Positions 21,845 through 34,117 of a stretch of 50,067 nt of DNA are shown piece after piece; within the stretch, counting starts at the first letter, position 1; each line of letters opens with the position of its first letter. The notes beneath the pieces were generated by a model. The model made no database searches and was not told the origin of the DNA. It saw only the letters and a program-made list of their open reading frames with translations. A program made the position numbers and the translations under genes. The DNA lies in the NCBI GenBank assembly GCA_009785865.1, contig WQVL01000009.1, positions 1 through 50,067 of the forward strand, read 5' to 3'. This stretch comes from Oscillospiraceae bacterium (GTDB taxonomy: Bacteria > Bacillota > Clostridia > TANB77 > CAG-508).

Positions 21845-22474
21845 ATGCCGAAAGTAGATGTCTACAACATAAAAGGAAAAAAAGTTAGCGATATAGAATT
21901 AAATGATGAAGTTTTTGGGATTAAACCAAATGAAACTATAGTACATAGTGTATTGGTTAATTACATGGCTAATCAAAGACAAGGAACAGGAAACACACAA
22001 ACAAGAGCAGAAGCTCGTGGTGGTGGAAGAAAACCATGGAGACAAAAAGGAACAGGTAGAGCAAGACAAGGAAGTATCAGAGCGCCACACTGGGTAGGTG
22101 GTGGTGTAGCACTAGGACCTAAACCAAGAGATTTTAGTTACACATTAAATAAGAAAGAAAAAAGATTGGCTATAAAATCAGTATTAAGCAGCAAGGTATT
22201 AGAAAGCAACTTAGTAGTACTAGATAAATTATCTTTTGAAGAAATCAAAACAAAACAAATGGTAGAAGCATTAGGTAATTTGAAAATAGAAGATAAAACT
22301 TTAATAGTTTTACCAGAGCCAAATAAAAACGTACAAAGGTCAAGCAAAAACATACCAGGTGTTAAAACAAGTTTAGTTAACACAATAAATGTTTATGACC
22401 TATTAAAACATAAAAAACTTATCTTAACTGTAGATAGTGTTAAGAATTTAGAGGAGGTGTACTTAAACGCATGA
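21845..22474 (+). CDS. rplD: 50S ribosomal protein L4
   Basis: [41 protein letters not shown]. Confidence 0.97.
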   Translation: MPKVDVYNIKGKKVSDIELNDEVFGIKPNETIVHSVLVNYMANQRQGTGNTQTRAEARGGGRKPWRQKGTGRARQGSIRAPHWVGGGVALGPKPRDFSYTLNKKEKRLAIKSVLSSKVLESNLVVLDKLSFEEIKTKQMVEALGNLKIEDKTLIVLPEPNKNVQRSSKNIPGVKTSLVNTINVYDLLKHKKLILTVDSVKNLEEVYLNA

Positions 22475-22815
22475 AGCCAGAAGATATAATAGTTAAACCG
22501 ATAATCACAGAAAAAAGCAGTGATGGATTACAAGAAGGGAAGTACACTTTCAAAGTAGCAAAAAGAGCAACTAAAGTTCAAATTGCACAAGCGATAGAAA
22601 GTTTATTTGAAGTTAAAGTATTAAAAGTTAATACAATGATAGTTAAAGGTAAAGAAAAAAGAGTAGGAGCAAATACAGGGAAAAGGCCAGACTGGAAAAA
22701 AGCTATTGTTATGATAGACACAAACCCTACTGAAAAAAGTTACCTAGCTAAAGGCGGAAAAGAAGTTAAAATTGAGAAAAAATATAAAGATTCAATTGAC
22801 GCATTTATGGGATAA
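22471..22815 (+). CDS. rplW: 50S ribosomal protein L23
   Basis: Position and [24 protein letters not shown]. Confidence 0.96.
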   Translation: MKPEDIIVKPIITEKSSDGLQEGKYTFKVAKRATKVQIAQAIESLFEVKVLKVNTMIVKGKEKRVGANTGKRPDWKKAIVMIDTNPTEKSYLAKGGKEVKIEKKYKDSIDAFMG

Positions 22816-22934
22816 GTAAATGCAAGTAGTAGGGGGTATAGAGAACCTCTACAAAAACCGTTTTAGTGAATAATAAAATTATCTAGTTTTAAAACTAGGA
22901 TAACAAAATTAATAAAGGAAGGAAAGAAAACAAA

Positions 22935-23762
22935 ATGGGAATAAAAAAATTCAGACCATATACACCATCAAGAAGAAACATGACAATGTTAACTTTTGAT
23001 GAGATTACAAAAAAGACACCGGAAAAGTCATTACTTGAAAAGAAAAGCAAGAATGCAGGTAGAAATGCACACGGTAAAATAACAGTTAGACATCGTGGTG
23101 GAGGAAACAAACAAAAATATAGAGTAATAGATTTCAAACGTAAGAAAGATGATATGTTTGCAACTGTAGTAGGAATCGAGTATGATCCTAACCGCACCAG
23201 TAATATTGCATTAATAAAGTATGATGATGAAACTTTAAGCTATATATTAGCACCGGTAGGACTAACAGATGGAGACAAAGTTATGTCAGGAGCAAATGCT
23301 GATATCAAACCAGGAAATTGTCTTCCAATAGAAAACATACCAGTAGGTACAGTAATACACAATATAGAACTTAATCCAGGTCAAGGTGGAAAGATAGTAA
23401 GAACAGCTGGTGGGTCGGCGCAACTTATGGCTAAAGACGGTGCTTATGCACACATAAGACTTCCATCAGGAGAAATGAGATTAATATTAGCTAGATGTAG
23501 AGCAACTATCGGAACAGTAGGAAATACAGACCATAGTAATGTTAAAATTGGTAAAGCAGGTAGAAAAAGACACTTAGGAATTAGACCAACGGTTAGAGGG
23601 TCTGTAATGAATCCAGTAGATCACCCTCATGGTGGTGGAGAAGGTAGAGCTCCAATAGGTCACGCAGGACCACTTACTCCTTGGGGTAAACCAGCACTAG
23701 GATATAAAACTAGAAAGAAAAATAAACAATCAAACAAATTTATTGTTAAAAGGAGGAAATAG
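22935..23762 (+). CDS. rplB: 50S ribosomal protein L2
   Basis: [15 protein letters not shown]...[18 protein letters not shown]. Confidence 0.98.
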   Translation: MGIKKFRPYTPSRRNMTMLTFDEITKKTPEKSLLEKKSKNAGRNAHGKITVRHRGGGNKQKYRVIDFKRKKDDMFATVVGIEYDPNRTSNIALIKYDDETLSYILAPVGLTDGDKVMSGANADIKPGNCLPIENIPVGTVIHNIELNPGQGGKIVRTAGGSAQLMAKDGAYAHIRLPSGEMRLILARCRATIGTVGNTDHSNVKIGKAGRKRHLGIRPTVRGSVMNPVDHPHGGGEGRAPIGHAGPLTPWGKPALGYKTRKKNKQSNKFIVKRRK

Positions 23763-23767
23763 GAATA

Positions 23768-24046
23768 ATGTCAAGATCAAGTAAGAAAAAACCTTTTGTA
23801 CAAGAAAAGTTATTACAAAGAATAGAAGCAATGAATGAAAATGGAGATAGAAACGTTCTAAAAACATGGTCAAGAGCATCTACTATATATCCACAAATGG
23901 TTGGACATACAATAGCAGTTCATGATGGTAGAAAGCACGTTCCAGTGTATATAACAGAAGAGATGATAGGACATAAATTAGGAGAATTTGCTCCAACAAG
24001 AACATTTAAAGGTCATGCAGGAGAAAAAAGATCAGGAGTTAAATAG
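23768..24046 (+). CDS. rpsS: 30S ribosomal protein S19
   Basis: [16 protein letters not shown]...[29 protein letters not shown]. Confidence 0.97.
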   Translation: MSRSSKKKPFVQEKLLQRIEAMNENGDRNVLKTWSRASTIYPQMVGHTIAVHDGRKHVPVYITEEMIGHKLGEFAPTRTFKGHAGEKRSGVK

Positions 24047-24075
24047 TCTTAATAAAATTTAAGGGAGGAAACAAA

Positions 24076-24453
24076 ATGGCAGAGAAGGAAACTATAGAAG
24101 CTATAGAAGAAGTAAAGCCAATGGAAGCAAAAGCGATACTAAAATACTCTAGAATATCAGCTAGAAAAGTTAAAATTGTAGCAGATTTAATTAGAGGAAA
24201 ACATGTAGATGAAGCATTAACAATAATCAAATTCACACCAAAAGCAGCTTCAGAGCTATTAGAGAAATTATTAAAATCAGCAATTGCTAACGCAGAAAAC
24301 AACCATGGGTTGAATAGAGGAAACTTAATAGTTAGCGAAATTTATGCAAATCAAGGACCAACATTAAAAAGAATTAGACCAGCAGCAAAAGGGTCTGCGG
24401 TAAGAATTAGAAAAAGAACAGCACATATAACAATCGTTGTAAAAGAGATTTAA
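24076..24453 (+). CDS. rplV: 50S ribosomal protein L22
   Basis: [23 protein letters not shown]...[24 protein letters not shown]. Confidence 0.97.
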   Translation: MAEKETIEAIEEVKPMEAKAILKYSRISARKVKIVADLIRGKHVDEALTIIKFTPKAASELLEKLLKSAIANAENNHGLNRGNLIVSEIYANQGPTLKRIRPAAKGSAVRIRKRTAHITIVVKEI

Positions 24454-24470
24454 GAGGAGGTAAGTAGAAC

Positions 24471-25133
24471 ATGGGACAAAAAATGCATCCACATGGATTA
24501 AGAGTAGGTATAATTAAAGACTGGAACTCAAAATGGTATGCTGACTCAAAAAACTTTAGCGAATACCTAATAGAAGATTATAAAATCCGTGAACATGTTA
24601 AGAAGAAATTATTTATTAGTGGTATTTCAAAAATAGAAATTGAAAGAACACCTAAATTTGTAAAAGTAAATGTTTATACTGCAAAGCCAGGACTAGTAAT
24701 AGGAAAAGGTGGAAATCTTGCAGAAGCATTAAAAAATGAATTATCAAAAATGATAAACAAAAACGTAACTTTAAACATAGTTGAAGTTAAAAATATTGAC
24801 TTGGATAGCCAATTAGTTGCAGAAAGTATCTGTAACCAATTAGAAAGAAGGATTTCTTTCAGAAGAGCTATGAAACAAGCAATGCAAAAAACTATGAAAG
24901 CAGGAGCTCTAGGTATTAAAACAGCAGTATCTGGGAGACTAGGTGGAGCTGATATGGCTAGAACAGAGTTCTATAAAGAAGGTACAATTCCACTTCAAAC
25001 TTTAAGAGCTGATATAGATTATGGATTCTATGAAGCAGATACTACTTATGGAAAAATAGGTGTTAAAGTTTGGATATATAAAGGTGAAGTACTTCCTACA
25101 AAAAAAGCTAAGACAGAAGGAGGGGAAGTATAA
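24471..25133 (+). CDS. rpsC: 30S ribosomal protein S3
   Basis: [24 protein letters not shown]. Confidence 0.98.
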   Translation: MGQKMHPHGLRVGIIKDWNSKWYADSKNFSEYLIEDYKIREHVKKKLFISGISKIEIERTPKFVKVNVYTAKPGLVIGKGGNLAEALKNELSKMINKNVTLNIVEVKNIDLDSQLVAESICNQLERRISFRRAMKQAMQKTMKAGALGIKTAVSGRLGGADMARTEFYKEGTIPLQTLRADIDYGFYEADTTYGKIGVKVWIYKGEVLPTKKAKTEGGEV

Positions 25134-25681
25134 TGCCAGTAATGCCAAAAAGAACAAAATATAGAAAAATGCAAAAAGGTAGAAACAGAGGGAAGGCATC
25201 AAGAGGAACTGAAGTTAATGAAGGACAATACGGAATTCAAGCTTTAGAAGGTGGATTAATTACAGCAAACCAAATAGAATCTGCTCGTATAGCGATGACT
25301 CGTTATATCAAAAGGGGTGGTAAAGTTTGGATTAAGATATTCCCTAACAAACCAATAAGTAAAAAGCCAGCTGAAACTCGTATGGGTAAAGGTAAAGGAG
25401 CAACAGAATATTGGGTAGCGGTTGTTAAACCAGGTAGAGTACTATTTGAATTAGCAGGTGTTCCAGAAGAAACTGCAAGAGAAGCTTTAAGATTAGCTAT
25501 GCATAAATTACCTATTAAGACAAAATTCGTAGTTAGAGAAGGAGATATGTCTGAAATTGAGGCGAAATATGCTAAGAGCAAACCTACTGTTGAATTACCA
25601 GAAGAAGAGGTAGTAGCAGCAGAAGGAGCAGAAGCAGCAGTAGAAAATGAACAAGGTGGTGATAGCAATGAAGATAACTAA
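25133..25681 (+). CDS. rplP: 50S ribosomal protein L16 with acidic C-terminal extension
   Basis: [22 protein letters not shown]. Confidence 0.97.
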   Translation: MPVMPKRTKYRKMQKGRNRGKASRGTEVNEGQYGIQALEGGLITANQIESARIAMTRYIKRGGKVWIKIFPNKPISKKPAETRMGKGKGATEYWVAVVKPGRVLFELAGVPEETAREALRLAMHKLPIKTKFVVREGDMSEIEAKYAKSKPTVELPEEEVVAAEGAEAAVENEQGGDSNEDN

Positions 25682-25871
25682 AATTAGAGAAATGTCTTCA
25701 GAGGACCTAGAAAAAGAAATAGGTGAATTAAAATCAGAGCTATTCAAATTAAGATTTAGCTTAGCTGCAAATGGATTAGAAAATCCAATGAAAATAAAAG
25801 AAGTTAAGAAAGATATAGCTAGAATTAAGACTGTATTAAGGCAAAGAGAATTAGAAGGAGCAAACTCGTAA
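25668..25871 (+). CDS. rpmC: 50S ribosomal protein L29
   Basis: [30 protein letters not shown]. Confidence 0.96.
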   Translation: MKITKIREMSSEDLEKEIGELKSELFKLRFSLAANGLENPMKIKEVKKDIARIKTVLRQRELEGANS

Positions 25872-25917
25872 TAGAGAAGCTTCCTAGGGATATAAATTAA
25901 CCTGAAAGGAGAAAAAG

Positions 25918-26181
25918 ATGGAAGAAAGAAATCTTCGTAAAGTTATGATTGGTACAGTAACATCTAACAAAATGGATAAAACAATAGTTGTAGCTGTTGA
26001 AACCAACATGAAACATCCTATTTATAAGAAAATAGTTAAGAGAACATATAAATTAAAAGCACATGATGAAGAAAACAAATGCCAAATTGGAGACAAAGTA
26101 AAAGTAATGGAGACTAGACCATTATCTAAAGATAAAAGATGGAGACTGGTTGAAGTTATAGAAACAGCAGAGGCAAAGTAA
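25918..26181 (+). CDS. rpsQ: 30S ribosomal protein S17
   Basis: [22 protein letters not shown]. Confidence 0.97.
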   Translation: MEERNLRKVMIGTVTSNKMDKTIVVAVETNMKHPIYKKIVKRTYKLKAHDEENKCQIGDKVKVMETRPLSKDKRWRLVEVIETAEAK

Positions 26182-26244
26182 ATTAAGAGATAAACGAAGT
26201 AATAGAAAGTTCGTGGAATATTAGAAAAGGGAGGAAATCCGAGA

Positions 26245-26613
26245 ATGATACAACAACAATCAAGATTAAAAGTTGCAGATAACACTGGAGCAAAAGAAAT
26301 TATGTGTATTAGATGCTTAGGTGGATCTAAAGTAAAATTTGCAAGTGTTGGAGATGTTATAGTTGCTTCTGTAAAGAATGCTATGCCAAATGGAGTTGTA
26401 AAAAAAGGTGAAGTTGTTAAGGCAGTTATAGTTAGAACAAAAAATCCTATTAGAAGACCAGATGGATCATATGTAAGATTTGATGAAAATGCAGCTGTAA
26501 TAATAAAAGAAGATAAGAACCCAAGAGGTACTCGTATATTTGGACCAATAGCAAGAGAGCTAAGAGATAAAGAATATATGAAGATATTGTCACTTGCCCC
26601 AGAAGTAGTGTAG
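26245..26613 (+). CDS. rplN: 50S ribosomal protein L14
   Basis: [22 protein letters not shown]. Confidence 0.98.
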   Translation: MIQQQSRLKVADNTGAKEIMCIRCLGGSKVKFASVGDVIVASVKNAMPNGVVKKGEVVKAVIVRTKNPIRRPDGSYVRFDENAAVIIKEDKNPRGTRIFGPIARELRDKEYMKILSLAPEVV

Positions 26614-26635
26614 AGAAAAAAGAGGTGAAATATAA

Positions 26636-26944
26636 ATGAGAATAAAAAAAGGCGATACAGTTCAAGTATTATCTGGAAATGATAAAGGTAAAACTGGAGA
26701 AGTTTTGGAAGTTATTCCGAAAGACAGCAAAGTAATAGTTAAAGGTGTTAATGTAAGAAAAAAACACGTTAAACCTAAAAAACAAGGTCAAGAAGGTGGA
26801 ATTATAGCAATAGAATGTGCTGTTAGCGAAAGTAAAGTTAATGTAGTATGTCCTAAGTGTGAGAAACCTACGAGAATCGGATATGAAATCGAAAAAGATG
26901 AGAAAGTACGTATTTGTAAAAAATGCAAAGCTAAGATTAAGTAG
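26636..26944 (+). CDS. rplX: 50S ribosomal protein L24
   Basis: IKKGDTVQVLSGNDKGKTGEV; CxxC...CxxC tail. Confidence 0.97.
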   Translation: MRIKKGDTVQVLSGNDKGKTGEVLEVIPKDSKVIVKGVNVRKKHVKPKKQGQEGGIIAIECAVSESKVNVVCPKCEKPTRIGYEIEKDEKVRICKKCKAKIK

Positions 26945-26970
26945 ATTAGAGAGGAGGAGACTAACTAATA

Positions 26971-27510
26971 ATGGAAAAATTAAAAGAACAATTTGAAAAA
27001 GAAGTAAAACCTGCATTAATGAAACAATTTAATTATAAATCAGTAATGCAAGTTCCTAAATTAGAAAAAATAGTTATAAATATTGGTTTAGGAGATATCA
27101 AAGACAATCCTAAATCATTAGAGAATGCTGTAAATGATTTAACAATAATAACAGGACAAAAACCTATTGTAACAAAAGCAAGAACATCAATAGCTGCATT
27201 TAAGTTAAGAGAAGGTGTAGACATTGGTTGTAAAGTTACATTAAGAGCTGAAAAAATGTATGAATTTGCGTATAAATTATTTAATGTAGCACTTCCAAGA
27301 ATGAGAGATTTTAGAGGGCTTTCGCCAAAATCTTTTGATGGAAGAGGAAATTATTCATTAGGAATAAAAGAGCAATTAATATTCCCAGAGATTGAATATG
27401 ACAAAGTAGATAAATTAAGAGGTATGGACATTATATTTGTTACAACAGCTGATACTGATGAAGAAGCAAAAGAATTGCTATCTGCATTAGGAATGCCTTT
27501 TAAAGTATAA
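26971..27510 (+). CDS. rplE: 50S ribosomal protein L5
   Basis: [44 protein letters not shown]. Confidence 0.97.
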   Translation: MEKLKEQFEKEVKPALMKQFNYKSVMQVPKLEKIVINIGLGDIKDNPKSLENAVNDLTIITGQKPIVTKARTSIAAFKLREGVDIGCKVTLRAEKMYEFAYKLFNVALPRMRDFRGLSPKSFDGRGNYSLGIKEQLIFPEIEYDKVDKLRGMDIIFVTTADTDEEAKELLSALGMPFKV

Positions 27511-27532
27511 GAGAAGAAAGTAGGAGGAAAGT

Positions 27533-27718
27533 ATGGCTAAAAAATCAATGGTTGTAAAACAACAAAGACCGCAGAAGTATAAGACAAGAGCATACAATAG
27601 ATGTAAAATATGTGGGAGACCTCATGCCTATATAAGAAAGTTCGGTGTTTGCCGTATATGTTTTAGAGAATTAGCGCATAAAGGTGAAATACCTGGAGTT
27701 AAAAAGGCTAGTTGGTAA
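27533..27718 (+). CDS. rpsZ: 30S ribosomal protein S14 type Z
   Basis: [38 protein letters not shown]. Confidence 0.97.
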   Translation: MAKKSMVVKQQRPQKYKTRAYNRCKICGRPHAYIRKFGVCRICFRELAHKGEIPGVKKASW

Positions 27719-27747
27719 TTGAAACAAAAATGAAAAGGAGGATATAA

Positions 27748-28146
27748 ATGAATACTACAGATCCAATAGCAGATATGCTAACAAGAATTAGAAATGCAAA
27801 CAGTGCAAAATTTAAAACTGTAGATGTTCCTGCGTCAAATATGAAAAAAGTAATAGCTGAAATTCTATTTAGCGAAGGATATATCAGAGCATTTGAAGAG
27901 ATTGAAAACGAGAATCAAGGAATTATAAGAATTAGCTTAAAATATGTTGATAAAGATAAAAGAGTTATTGCTGGATTAAAAAGAATAAGCAAGCCAGGAC
28001 TAAGAATATATGCACCAAAAGATAGGCTTCCTAGAGTTTTAAACGGTATGGGGATAGCTTTAATATCAACGTCTAAAGGAATAATGACAGACAAACAAGC
28101 GAGAGAAAACGGTGTTGGTGGAGAAGTACTAGCATATGTATGGTAA
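27748..28146 (+). CDS. rpsH: 30S ribosomal protein S8
   Basis: [14 protein letters not shown]. Confidence 0.97.
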   Translation: MNTTDPIADMLTRIRNANSAKFKTVDVPASNMKKVIAEILFSEGYIRAFEEIENENQGIIRISLKYVDKDKRVIAGLKRISKPGLRIYAPKDRLPRVLNGMGIALISTSKGIMTDKQARENGVGGEVLAYVW

Positions 28147-28161
28147 GAAAGGAGAAAACAA

Positions 28162-28698
28162 ATGTCACGTATAGGAAATAAACCAATTACAGTGCCAGAA
28201 GGCGTAGAAGTAAAATTAGATGGACAAAATATTACTGTAAAAGGACCTAAAGGATCATTAGAAAGAGAATTACATAGTAATATGACAATAACTCTTGATG
28301 GTAGCACTATCACTGTTGCAAGACCTAATGACCAAAAGGAAAATAGAAGTTTACATGGATTAACTAGAACATTAATCAATAACATGATAGAAGGTGTTTC
28401 AAAAGAATTTTCTAAAGAGTTAGAAATTAATGGAGTTGGTTATAGAGCTGCAAAACAAGGGAAAACTTTAGTGTTAACGCTAGGGTATTCACATCCTATT
28501 AAAATGGATGAGCCAGAAGGAATTACTTTTGAAGTTCCAAATCCAAACCAAATAATTGTAAAAGGTATAGACAAGCAAATGGTTGGACAAATGGCAGCAG
28601 AAATAAGAATGAAGAGACCACCTGAAGTATATAGAGGTAAAGGTGTTAAATATTCTACAGAGCATATTAGACGTAAAGAAGGTAAGACAGGTAAATAG
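28162..28698 (+). CDS. rplF: 50S ribosomal protein L6
   Basis: [17 protein letters not shown]. Confidence 0.97.
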   Translation: MSRIGNKPITVPEGVEVKLDGQNITVKGPKGSLERELHSNMTITLDGSTITVARPNDQKENRSLHGLTRTLINNMIEGVSKEFSKELEINGVGYRAAKQGKTLVLTLGYSHPIKMDEPEGITFEVPNPNQIIVKGIDKQMVGQMAAEIRMKRPPEVYRGKGVKYSTEHIRRKEGKTGK

Positions 28699-28734
28699 TC
28701 TCAGTAGAAGATAATTTGGAGAAAGGAGCCAAAC

Positions 28735-29094
28735 ATGATAAAGAAGATTAACAGAAAAAAAGAGAGAGAAAGAAGACATTTAAGAGTAAGAAAAAAAGTA
28801 ACTGGTACAGCTGAAATACCAAGATTATGTGTATACAGAAGTAACAGCAATGTCTATGCTCAAATTATAGATGATGTAAAGCAAATTACATTAGTAAGTG
28901 CATCTACTGCAGATAAAGAAGTAAAAACAAAGAAAGCAAACAAAGAAGCTGCAAAAGAAGTAGGAACATTAATCGCAAAAAGAGCACTAGATAAAAAAAT
29001 AGAAACCGTAGTTTATGATAGAGGCGGATATATCTATCATGGGATTGTAAAAGAACTTGCAGAGGCTGCAAGAGAAGGCGGACTTAAATTCTAA
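28735..29094 (+). CDS. rplR: 50S ribosomal protein L18
   Basis: [27 protein letters not shown]. Confidence 0.97.
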   Translation: MIKKINRKKERERRHLRVRKKVTGTAEIPRLCVYRSNSNVYAQIIDDVKQITLVSASTADKEVKTKKANKEAAKEVGTLIAKRALDKKIETVVYDRGGYIYHGIVKELAEAAREGGLKF

Positions 29095-29110
29095 TTAAGA
29101 AGGAGGAAAC

Positions 29111-29599
29111 ATGGAAAGAGAAGCAGTTGAATTAAAAGAAAAAGTTGTAGCCATTAACAGAGTTGCGAAAGTTGTTAAAGGTGGTAGAAATTTTAGATTT
29201 AGTGCTGTTGTTGTTGTTGGTGACGAAAATGGTCATGTAGGTGTTGGAAATGGAAAAGCGACTGAAGTACCAGATGCAATCAAAAAAGCTATAGAAGATG
29301 CTAAAAAGAACCTAATAAAAGTACCAATGGTAGGAACAACTGTACCTCATGAATTTGTAGGTAAATTTGGTGCAGCTAGAGTACTAGTAAAACCAGGGCC
29401 AGAAGGTACTGGAATTATAGCAGGAGGAAGTGTAAGACCTATACTTGAGTTAGCAGGATATAGAGACCTAAAAACAAAAGTTATAGGAACAAATAATCCT
29501 AGAAATGTATGCTATGCTACATTAGATGCTCTTAAAAACATGACTACAGTAGAAGAAGTTGCAGCAAAAAGAGGAAAGAAAGTAGAAGAAATAGTTTAA
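29111..29599 (+). CDS. rpsE: 30S ribosomal protein S5
   Basis: [31 protein letters not shown]. Confidence 0.97.
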   Translation: MEREAVELKEKVVAINRVAKVVKGGRNFRFSAVVVVGDENGHVGVGNGKATEVPDAIKKAIEDAKKNLIKVPMVGTTVPHEFVGKFGAARVLVKPGPEGTGIIAGGSVRPILELAGYRDLKTKVIGTNNPRNVCYATLDALKNMTTVEEVAAKRGKKVEEIV

Positions 29600-29703
29600 T
29601 TTTCTATTAGAATTTTAGATGTCTCAAAGTAGAGATAAACTATGGATTGGCAATAGAAAAAACAATACACATGATGACATTAGAGAAAAGGAGGAAGAAG
29701 AGA

Positions 29704-30138
29704 ATGGAGTTAGGAAATATAAAATCTGGAACAAAGACAGCTACTAGAAGAAGAGTAGGCCGTGGAATGGGATCTGGACTTGGTAAAACATCAGGTAGAG
29801 GTCACAAAGGTCAAAAAGCAAGATCTGGTGGTGGAGTAAGACGCGGATTTGAGGGTGGTCAAACACCTTTATATAGAAGACTACCAAAAAGAGGATTTAC
29901 AAATATACATGCTAAAAATTATACTGAAGTAACACTAACAATGCTTAATAAGTCAGAGGCAGAAGAAGTAACAGCTGAAAGCCTAATTGCTGAGAGAATA
30001 ATTAGAAAAGCAAATGACGGGATTGTTATTTTAGGAACAGGAAAATTAGAAAAGAAACTAACAGTTAAAGCGACAAGATTCACAAAAACAGCAGCTGAAA
30101 AAATAGAAGCAGCTGGCGGAAAAGTAGAGGTGATATAA
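29704..30138 (+). CDS. rplO: 50S ribosomal protein L15
   Basis: [50 protein letters not shown]. Confidence 0.96.
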   Translation: MELGNIKSGTKTATRRRVGRGMGSGLGKTSGRGHKGQKARSGGGVRRGFEGGQTPLYRRLPKRGFTNIHAKNYTEVTLTMLNKSEAEEVTAESLIAERIIRKANDGIVILGTGKLEKKLTVKATRFTKTAAEKIEAAGGKVEVI

Positions 30139-30140
30139 GC

Positions 30141-31487
30141 ATGTTCAAAACTATAAAAAATGCTTTTAAGACACCGGACGTAAGAAAAAGACTATTATAT
30201 ACTTTATTACTAATAGTAATATTTAGATTTGGTAGTTTTTTAACTGTACCAGGCGTAAATGCTCTTAACTTAGAAGAGTTTACAAGTGGAATGGCGCAAG
30301 GAATAACAGGACTTATTGATATAATTTCTGGAGGAGCTAGAAGTAGATTCTCAATATTCGCAATGTCAATAACTCCATATATTACAGCGTCAATCGTAAT
30401 TCAATTATTAGGAATGGTAATTCCTTCTTTAGAAAAACTTATGAAAGAAGGAGGAGAAGAAGGAAAGAAAAAGGTAAATAAATATACTAAAATACTTACA
30501 CTTGTTTTAGCATTTGTAGAAGCAACTGGTATCTATTTATCAAACAACGCTAACTTTGGGGAGTTTGGATTATTTATTAATCCAGGATTTGCAACAGGAG
30601 CGTTAGTAGTACTATCATTAGTTGCAGGTACTGCACTTCTTATGTGGCTTGGTGAGCAAATCACTAACAAAGGTATAGGAAACGGTATTTCTGTAATAAT
30701 TTTTACAGGTATTATTGCGGGACTTCCAGTAGCTGTTACAACATTGTATAACTTAATAATGGTACCAGCATTTACTACACAAGGACTTTTACTAGCACTT
30801 GCAGTGATAGCAGGAGCTATACTTTTAGTAGCAGGTGTTGTATTTGTACAACAAGCTGAAAGAAGAGTTCCAGTGCAATATGCTAAAAAAGTAGTAGGAA
30901 GAAAAATGTATGGAGGGCAAAATACGCACATCCCAATGAAATTAGCGATGGCAGGGGTGATCCCAGTAATATTTGCCTCATCATTCATAACTTTCCCGGC
31001 TATACTTATACAAATGTTTAATCCGACTATCGGACCGGGTAGTACAGGCTTCTGGGCAGTTATATATAACTTCTCATTAGCAACATCTACATCGCAAGTT
31101 CCAGTAGGATATACTATAGCTAATGCAGCTGTGTATTTCTTATTGATATTAGGATTCACATATTTCTATACTTATGCTACATTTAATCCGGCAGAAGTAT
31201 CGAATAATATTAAGAAAAATGGTGGATTCATACCAGGAATAAGAGCAGGAAAACCAACAACAGAATATTTATCAAATATATTAAGTAAAATAACATTGTT
31301 TGGTGGTATGTTCTTAAGTGCTATAGCAATATTACCTATGCTGATGAGATTTGTTGATCTTGGAGATGTAGCAGGTATTGCTTTTGGAGGAACATCAATA
31401 CTTATCGTAGTTGGTGTTGCGCTTGAAACGGTACAACAATTAGAATCTAGATTAGTAATGAGACATTATAAAGGATTCTTAGAGTAA
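30141..31487 (+). CDS. secY: preprotein translocase subunit SecY
   Basis: RKRLLYTLLLIVIFRFGSFLTVPGVN...VQQAERRVPVQYAKKVVGRKMYGGQNTHIPMK. Confidence 0.97.
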   Translation: MFKTIKNAFKTPDVRKRLLYTLLLIVIFRFGSFLTVPGVNALNLEEFTSGMAQGITGLIDIISGGARSRFSIFAMSITPYITASIVIQLLGMVIPSLEKLMKEGGEEGKKKVNKYTKILTLVLAFVEATGIYLSNNANFGEFGLFINPGFATGALVVLSLVAGTALLMWLGEQITNKGIGNGISVIIFTGIIAGLPVAVTTLYNLIMVPAFTTQGLLLALAVIAGAILLVAGVVFVQQAERRVPVQYAKKVVGRKMYGGQNTHIPMKLAMAGVIPVIFASSFITFPAILIQMFNPTIGPGSTGFWAVIYNFSLATSTSQVPVGYTIANAAVYFLLILGFTYFYTYATFNPAEVSNNIKKNGGFIPGIRAGKPTTEYLSNILSKITLFGGMFLSAIAILPMLMRFVDLGDVAGIAFGGTSILIVVGVALETVQQLESRLVMRHYKGFLE

Positions 31488-31503
31488 ATTTGAATATAAT
31501 GAA

Positions 31504-31530
31504 GGGCGAGCCAAAATCTCGCCCTATCAA
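31504..31530 (+). terminator. possible hairpin between secY and adk
   Basis: gggcgagccaaaatctcgccct; short T tract only. Confidence 0.4.
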
Positions 31531-31559
31531 TGAATCACTCTAGAAAAAGGAGAAAAAAG

Positions 31560-32225
31560 ATGGAAAGAACAATTATGGTATTAATTGGAGCTCCAGGAAG
31601 TGGAAAAGGAACAGCTTCAAAAAGATTAAAAAAAGATTTAGGATTATTACATGTATCAACAGGAGATGTACTAAGAGAGAATGTAAAAAACGGAACAGAA
31701 CTTGGATTAAAAGCTAAAAGTTATATGGATGCTGGAGGTCTTGTGCCAGATGAAGTAATAATAGGAATGGTGAAAGAATTATTAGAATTACCAGAAGCAT
31801 CAAAAGGAGTAATTTTTGATGGGTTTCCAAGAACTATTTCTCAAGCAGAAGCATTAGACACTATGCTAGCAGAAAAAGGTGTAGAAGTAACAGCTGCCCT
31901 TAATATAGAAGTTCCATTTGAAGAAATAGAAAAAAGAATGGCAAACAGAAGAACTTGTTCAAGCTGTGGGTCAATATATAGTTTAGATTTCAATCCTCCT
32001 ACAGTAGAAGGAAAATGTGATTGTAATGGAGACCTGATTCAAAGAGAAGACGAGAAACCAGAAGTAGTAAAAGGTAGATTAGCTACATATAAAGCACAAT
32101 CAGCACCATTAGTAGATTACTATGGTAATGCAGGAAATCTATATCAAGATAGTGCAGGAGACATAGTAGGAAAGACTACTCATCAAGTTGTAGACGAATT
32201 TCAAGAATTTCTTAAAAGTAAGTAA
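31560..32225 (+). CDS. adk: adenylate kinase
   Basis: MVLIGAPGSGKGTASKRLKKDLGLLHVSTGDVLR. Confidence 0.96.
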   Translation: MERTIMVLIGAPGSGKGTASKRLKKDLGLLHVSTGDVLRENVKNGTELGLKAKSYMDAGGLVPDEVIIGMVKELLELPEASKGVIFDGFPRTISQAEALDTMLAEKGVEVTAALNIEVPFEEIEKRMANRRTCSSCGSIYSLDFNPPTVEGKCDCNGDLIQREDEKPEVVKGRLATYKAQSAPLVDYYGNAGNLYQDSAGDIVGKTTHQVVDEFQEFLKSK

Positions 32226-32237
32226 TAGAGGAAAAAA

Positions 32238-33010
32238 ATGATAAACATTAAATCAAAAAATGAAATTGCGCTAATGAAAGAGGCTTGTAGAATTACAGCA
32301 ATGGCTCATGAAGCGATTGGGAAAGCAATTAAGCCAGGAATATCAACATGGGAGTTAGATAAGATTGCAGAGAATGTAATCATATCTAATGGCGCTATAC
32401 CATCATTCAAAAATTATCCAAGTCCGTTTAAAGGTGTGCCGAATTTTCCAGCATCAGCATGTATGTCTGTAAATAGTGAAGTAATACATGGAGTTCCAAG
32501 TAAAGATATATTAATCCAAACAGGAGATATTGTAAGTATAGACATCCGGAGCATATAAAAATGGATTTCATGGAGATATGGCTAGAACTATTATAGTAGG
32601 AGATGTTGAAGATAGAATAAGAGAACTGGTAGAAAGTACAAGACAATCTTTCTTTGAAGGAATAAAATTTGCAAAACCAGGATTCAGAGTTGGAGATATA
32701 TCTAATGCAATAGGCAGTTATATAGAAAAGAAAGGATTTTCAATTGTAAAAGACTTTCAAGGACACGGTGTACGGAAGAAACTTGCATGAAGATCCTGCG
32801 ATTCCAAACTATGGCAAAGCAGGGAAAGGTGTAAGGCTGGAACCTGGGATGACATTGGCGATAGAGCCAATGGTAAACATGGGAAAAGAAGAAGTAGCAC
32901 AGCTAAAAGATGGATGGACTATTGTCACGGCAGATGGAAGTTTATCAGCTCATTATGAAAATACAATTTTAATCACAGAAACAGACCCGAAAGTGTTGAC
33001 AACAGTATAA
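32238..33010 (+). CDS. map: type I methionine aminopeptidase, two CGGA +1 sites
   Basis: [23 protein letters not shown] (CGGA 32547) and [39 protein letters not shown] (CGGA 32773). Length 773 = 3n+2. Confidence 0.95.
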
Positions 33011-33083
33011 TTGTAATATATAATATATTAGTTATTTTATGCGCAAAAAGCGTTAAATTTAAGAAAAACAGGGAGGAAGCAAA

Positions 33084-33302
33084 TTGGCGAAAGAAGATGT
33101 AATTGAAGTAGAGGGAACGGTTGTAGAAAGTTTACCAAATACAAATTTCAAAGTAGAACTAGAAAATGGACATCAAGTATTAGCACATATTTCTGGAAAA
33201 CTTAGAATGAATTATATAAAGATCCTTCCAGGAGACAAGGTAAAACTTGAGTTATCTCCATATGACCTTACAAGAGGTAGAATTACATGGAGAGCGAAGT
33301 AG
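33084..33302 (+). CDS. infA: translation initiation factor IF-1 (TTG start)
   Basis: [52 protein letters not shown]. Confidence 0.96.
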   Translation: MAKEDVIEVEGTVVESLPNTNFKVELENGHQVLAHISGKLRMNYIKILPGDKVKLELSPYDLTRGRITWRAK

Positions 33303-33355
33303 ACGTATTTTGTTAGGTTATATAAATTAAGCACATTAAAGAAAGGGTGTAAAAA

Positions 33356-33469
33356 ATGAAAGTAAGACCATCAGTAAAAAAGATATGTGAAAAATGTAAA
33401 GTAATAAAGAGAAAAGGTATTACTAGAGTAATATGTGAAAACCCAAAACATAAACAAAGACAAGGGTAG
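33356..33469 (+). CDS. rpmJ: 50S ribosomal protein L36
   Basis: [37 protein letters not shown]. Confidence 0.95.
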   Translation: MKVRPSVKKICEKCKVIKRKGITRVICENPKHKQRQG

Positions 33470-33649
33470 AAAAATAAAACAATTTTGCTAATAACATAAA
33501 AATAGTGCGGCTGCCAAAGGAGTTTATGCTTCTTTGGATATCTATTTTTATTTATTATAGATGGTAAGGATAACTTATATATCAAGTATCTATTATCTAA
33601 ATAACAATCCAAAAAAAATAAAATATGAATAAAAGAGGTGGAAATTTTT

Positions 33650-34015
33650 ATGGCTCGTATAGCAGGAGTAGATTTACCGAAAGAAAAAAGAGTTGAGATA
33701 GGACTTACTTATGTTTATGGAATAGGCAGAACAAGTTCTAACAAGATTTTGGCAGAAGCTAAGGTTGATCCAAACACAAGAGTAAAAGATTTAACAGATG
33801 ACCAAGTAAACAGTATTAGAAAAGCACTAGAAGGTTATAAAGTTGAAGGTGACTTAAAGCGTGAAGTAGCTCTTAATATAAAAAGGCTTACTGAAATTGG
33901 ATGCTTTAGAGGAATCAGACATAGAAGAAAGTTGCCAGTAAGAGGACAAAGAACAAAAACTAATGCTCGTACAAGAAAAGGACCAAGAAAATTGGTTAGT
34001 AAGAGTAAATCGTAA
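33650..34015 (+). CDS. rpsM: 30S ribosomal protein S13
   Basis: [30 protein letters not shown]. Confidence 0.97.
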   Translation: MARIAGVDLPKEKRVEIGLTYVYGIGRTSSNKILAEAKVDPNTRVKDLTDDQVNSIRKALEGYKVEGDLKREVALNIKRLTEIGCFRGIRHRRKLPVRGQRTKTNARTRKGPRKLVSKSKS

Positions 34016-34059
34016 ATAATGTCATGTTAATTGATGTGATTTACATTAAATTATACACT

Positions 34060-34105
34060 AGTATAACTTATCTGTACGCATCAAAGATGCGACAACTAAG
34101 AAAAA
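34060..34105 (+). repeat. copy 1 of intergenic element (hairpin-bearing), upstream of rpsK
   Basis: agtataacttatctgtacgcatcaaagatgcgacaactaagaaaaa; matches 49904..49947. Confidence 0.6.
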
Positions 34106-34117
34106 GGGGAGGAAAAA

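Noticed and set aside
33470-33640. Intergenic hairpin ccaaaggagtttatgcttctttgg between rpmJ and rpsM
   Set aside because: Could be a terminator, attenuator or nothing; no second copy or recognised family.
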